DNA of 64,000 bases, taken from positions 124,001-188,000 of the forward strand of contig NZ_RYZK01000005.1 in NCBI RefSeq assembly GCF_003990645.1, in the 5' to 3' direction. The DNA comes from Shimia sediminis. Its GTDB lineage: Bacteria; Pseudomonadota; Alphaproteobacteria; Rhodobacterales; Rhodobacteraceae. The notes below the pieces were generated by a model. That model had not been told where the DNA came from, did no database searches, and worked only from the letters and a program-made list of their open reading frames with translations. This document shows, piece by piece, positions 61,405-64,000 of the stretch; position 1 is the first letter of the stretch, and each line of letters begins with the position of its first letter. The translations under genes were made by a program, and so were the position numbers.

Positions 61405-62591
61405 TGTTTGTTCTGACCAACCTGCCCGAGGGGTTTCACGACGATCCCTACCCGCATTACCAACGCTTGCGGGAAGAGGCGCCCGCTTGTGTGCAGCCCG
61501 ATGGCAGCGTGATCGTCTCGCGCTATGAGGATCTGGACCGGATCTATCGCGACACGACCACGTTCATCTCGGACAAGAAGGCGGTGTTTGGCCCCAAGTA
61601 CGGGGTGGACTCGCCGCTTTACGAGCACCACACCAATTCGCTGGTGTTCAACGATCCGCCGCTGCACACCCGCGTGCGCAAGGTGATGGTGGGGGCGATG
61701 ACCCCCCGCGCGCTGGCGCAGATGGAGCCGGGGCTGGAAACGCTGATCGCGGGCCTGCTGGACGAGATGGACGGTCAGGCAGAGGTTGAGCTGATCGAGG
61801 CCTTTGCGGGCGCGATCCCGATTGAGGTGATTGGCAACCTGCTGGGCATTCCCCATGAGTTGCGCGATCCGCTGCGGGACTGGTCGCTGGCCATTCTCGG
61901 GGCCTTGGAGCCTGCGCTGACGCCGGAAGAGGAGGCGCTCGGCAACCAGTCCGTCACGGATTTCAAGGTCTTCCTGCGCGACATCATCGAGGATCGCAAG
62001 GCCAACCCGCGTGACCCGGAAGTGGATGTGCTGACGCGGCTCATCCACACCGAGGGCGATCACCTGACCGAGGTCGAGCTGTATCAGAACTGTATCTTCA
62101 TCCTGAACGCAGGGCATGAGACCACAACCAATCTGATCGGCAATTCGATTGCCTTGCTGGATCAGCACCGGGACAAACGCGCCGAGTTGATTGCCAATCC
62201 GCAGCTGATCACCACGGCGGTGGATGAGTTCCTGCGCATGGAAAGCCCGAACCAGTTTGGCAACCGGCTGACCACAGCCGAGGTTGAGATGCACGGGTTC
62301 ACCATTCCCAAAGGCACGGATATTCACCTGTGCATGGGCGGCGCAAACCGCGACCCGGCACAGTTCCCGAACCCCGATGAGATGGTTTTGGACCGCCGCC
62401 CGAACAAGCACATCGCCTTTGCTGGCGGCGCGCATACCTGTGTCGGCCTGACGCTGGCCCGCATGGAGGGACGCATTGCGGTGGGGCGTTTCCTGGAGCG
62501 TTATCCGAACTACGAGATCCTGCCCGGAGCGCTGCGCGGAGGCCGTCTGCGGTTCCGGGGCTTTGCCAGCCTGCCCGCACGTTTGGGTTAG
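61404..62591 (+). CDS. Cytochrome P450 co-transcribed with a TRAP transporter
   Basis: Soluble bacterial class I P450, 395 aa. Haem-binding loop FAGGAHTCVGLTLARMEG (F-x-x-G-x-H-x-C-x-G), I-helix oxygen-activation motif AGHETTTNLIG, and K-helix ExxR in DEFLRMES; NDPPLHTRVRKVM is the usual C-helix motif. It should need a ferredoxin and ferredoxin reductase, neither of which is next to it. The gene overlaps dctM by one base, so importer and oxygenase are made together, suggesting that the imported compound is the P450 substrate. The location inside the paa region suggests an aromatic or phenylalkanoic acid. Substrate unproven. Confidence 0.92.
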   Translation: MFVLTNLPEGFHDDPYPHYQRLREEAPACVQPDGSVIVSRYEDLDRIYRDTTTFISDKKAVFGPKYGVDSPLYEHHTNSLVFNDPPLHTRVRKVMVGAMTPRALAQMEPGLETLIAGLLDEMDGQAEVELIEAFAGAIPIEVIGNLLGIPHELRDPLRDWSLAILGALEPALTPEEEALGNQSVTDFKVFLRDIIEDRKANPRDPEVDVLTRLIHTEGDHLTEVELYQNCIFILNAGHETTTNLIGNSIALLDQHRDKRAELIANPQLITTAVDEFLRMESPNQFGNRLTTAEVEMHGFTIPKGTDIHLCMGGANRDPAQFPNPDEMVLDRRPNKHIAFAGGAHTCVGLTLARMEGRIAVGRFLERYPNYEILPGALRGGRLRFRGFASLPARLG

Positions 62592-62659
62592 GCCGTCAGA
62601 CTTCATTGGCATGGTTTTCCCGCTAGTGATCCGGGAGGCCGCCTGACCACTTTTGGGGA

Positions 62660-62705
62660 CCAAGGCTTTTGAAAAAGCCTTGGCAAAATTCTTTGAAGAA
62701 TTTTG
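62660..62705. repeat. Double palindrome element, copy 2
   Basis: CCAAGGCTTTT-GA-AAAAGCCTTGG (62660-62683) directly followed by CAAAATTCTT-TG-AAGAATTTTG (62684-62705): two perfect inverted repeats, the second AT-rich, with the same layout as 15241-15292. It lies downstream of the P450 gene and may end that transcript. Confidence 0.75.
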
Positions 62706-62766
62706 GCCCGCCGCGACAGGGACACGTATCAGCAGACGTTGAGTGGGTCTCGTGTCGCAAACTCAT

Positions 62767-62795
62767 TGACCGACCGTTCGGTCGTGTATTAGACT
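62767..62795 (+). promoter_or_regulatory. paaZ promoter with PaaR-like operator in the spacer
   Basis: TTGACC (62767-62772), 17 bp, TAGACT (62790-62795). The palindrome CGACCGTTCGGTCG (62771-62784) overlaps the -35 box and most of the spacer, so a bound repressor would exclude RNA polymerase. It matches the sites before paaJ and paaG. Confidence 0.65.
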
Positions 62796-62852
62796 GTCCG
62801 GCAAAGACCGGATTCGAACGTCGCGGGATGCGACAGGACGAGGAGACAAGAA

Positions 62853-64000
62853 ATGACTGTCCAACAGATTTCCAGCTTTGCCGCAGGTGAGTGGCTGGCC
62901 CCCGGCGCGGGCGCGCGCAACATTGCCAGTGCCGTCACCGGCGAGGTGATCGCCAGCGCGGGCAACAATGATCTCGACGTGCAGGCGATGCTGGACTACG
63001 GGCGCAATGTGGGTGGCCCTGCCCTGCGCAAGATGACCTTTCACGACCGCGCGCGGATGCTGAAGGCCGTGGCGCTGTACCTGCGCGAGCATCGTCAGGC
63101 GATGTATGATCTTTCGTTTGACACAGGTGCCACGCAGTCCGACCACATGATCGACATTGATGGCGGCATCGGCACCATGCTGGTCTTTGCCTCGAAAGGC
63201 CGTCGCGAGATGCCGGACGGGCATGTCTATCTGGACGGTGAGATTGAGCAACTGTCGCGCAACGGCACATTCCTGGGGCAGCACATCTGCACGCCCTTGC
63301 AGGGTGTTGCGGTGCATATCAACGCCTATAACTTTCCGGTTTGGGGCATGCTGGAAAAACTGGCGCCCACCATTCTGGCGGGTGTGCCTTGTATCGTGAA
63401 ACCTGCCACCAACTCGTGTTACGTGACCGAGCTGTGCGTGCGGCTGATGATCGAGTCCGGGCTGATGCCTGCGGGGTCCGTACAATTGGTTTCGGGCGGT
63501 CTGGGCGACATGCTGGACCGGTTGGGCATGATGGATGTGGTCAGCTTTACCGGCTCTGCCGATACCGCGCTGAAGCTGCGGTCAAACCCGATCCTGTTGG
63601 AGAACTCGGTACGGTTTGTGGCGGAGCAGGATTCCCTCAACGCCTCGATCCTCGGGCCGGATGCGGTGCCGGGAACGCCCGAGTTCGATCTGTTCGTGAA
63701 AGAAGTGCAGCGTGAGATGACCACCAAGGCGGGGCAGAAATGTACCGCGATCCGCCGCATCATTGCGCCGGAAAACACCGTTCAGGCGGTGATCGAAGCG
63801 CTGTCGGACCGGCTGGCCAAAACCGTGATCGGTGATCCGCGTCTGGACACCACCCGCATGGGGGCGCTGGTCTCTGGCGGTCAGAAACGTGACGTGCTGG
63901 AGAAGGCCGCGATCATCGGTCAGGAAGCGGAGCGCGTGTTTGGCGATCCGGAGAATTTTATCGTGGATGGGGCGGACGCCGAGAAAGGCGCCTTTGTGCC
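62853..64000 (+). CDS. paaZ: Bifunctional oxepin-CoA hydrolase / 3-oxo-5,6-dehydrosuberyl-CoA semialdehyde dehydrogenase PaaZ (truncated by the window end)
   Basis: Partial gene, about 382 codons present and open at the right edge. It begins MTVQQISSFAAGEWLAPGAGARNI, and the aldehyde-dehydrogenase domain is seen: catalytic Asn in NAYNFPVWGMLEKLAP, the general-base Glu in AEQDSLNA, and the nucleophile Cys in KAGQKCTAIRRI. The C-terminal MaoC-like hydratase domain expected in PaaZ (full length about 680 aa) lies beyond the window, so bifunctionality is inferred from the PaaZ-type N-terminus. GAGGAG ribosome site 8 nt upstream. Own promoter with PaaR-like operator. Confidence 0.92.
   Translation, partial: MTVQQISSFAAGEWLAPGAGARNIASAVTGEVIASAGNNDLDVQAMLDYGRNVGGPALRKMTFHDRARMLKAVALYLREHRQAMYDLSFDTGATQSDHMIDIDGGIGTMLVFASKGRREMPDGHVYLDGEIEQLSRNGTFLGQHICTPLQGVAVHINAYNFPVWGMLEKLAPTILAGVPCIVKPATNSCYVTELCVRLMIESGLMPAGSVQLVSGGLGDMLDRLGMMDVVSFTGSADTALKLRSNPILLENSVRFVAEQDSLNASILGPDAVPGTPEFDLFVKEVQREMTTKAGQKCTAIRRIIAPENTVQAVIEALSDRLAKTVIGDPRLDTTRMGALVSGGQKRDVLEKAAIIGQEAERVFGDPENFIVDGADAEKGAFV

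Overview
This GC-rich window reads as chromosomal DNA of a marine-type alphaproteobacterium of the Roseobacter group (Rhodobacteraceae). The evidence is the split F0 operon with paired b and b' subunits, a MipZ division ATPase, an N-terminally extended TrmD, a TRAP transporter, and dense aromatic-acid catabolism. Gene density is high, and I saw no rRNA, tRNA, insertion sequence, prophage or CRISPR array.

Layout. 1-2.7 kb: F0 part of ATP synthase on the minus strand (atpI-atpB-atpE-atpG-atpF). 2.8-7.8 kb: small regulators, a DMT exporter, an azoreductase with its LysR neighbour, a tRNA-editing-like protein and an exported unknown. 8-17.2 kb: the ffh-rpsP-rimM-trmD-rplS-rpmE translation/secretion region, interrupted by three tandem GNAT acetyltransferases, a chorismate mutase, bluB and a sulfotransferase-like gene. 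17.3-34 kb: a signalling island with three class III nucleotide cyclases of different architecture. One of them ends a tightly coupled operon that also encodes a LysM/FecR-like periplasmic protein and a 1626-residue protein with 15 PKD repeats. 34.2-39.6 kb: a sulfatase, mipZ, a second DMT transporter, a PLP decarboxylase and a MarR regulator. 39.6-47.1 kb: homogentisate degradation (hmgA, fahA, maiA) with a probable 3-hydroxyphenylacetate 6-hydroxylase pair (mhaA/mhaB-like). 47.3-64 kb: phenylacetate degradation by the epoxy-CoA route (paaJ, paaABCDE, an extra diiron-family gene, paaK, paaI, paaG, a TetR regulator and truncated paaZ), enclosing a TRAP transporter co-transcribed with a cytochrome P450.

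How it fits together. Phenylacetate would be activated by PaaK, epoxidised by PaaABCE, isomerised by PaaG, opened by PaaZ and thiolysed by PaaJ. Hydroxylated phenylacetates and tyrosine carbon would enter through MhaA and HmgA, then MaiA and FahA. Three copies of one palindrome (CGACCNTNCGGTCG-like), in front of paaJ, paaG and paaZ, point to one regulator, most simply the TetR protein encoded in the paaG operon.

The least explained parts are: the LysM-FecR/PKD/cyclase operon; the TRAP-P450 unit; an MBL-fold protein that has lost all its zinc-2 ligands; an acidic exported protein behind a promoter whose spacer is filled by an inverted repeat; and three families of palindromic intergenic repeats, each present twice.
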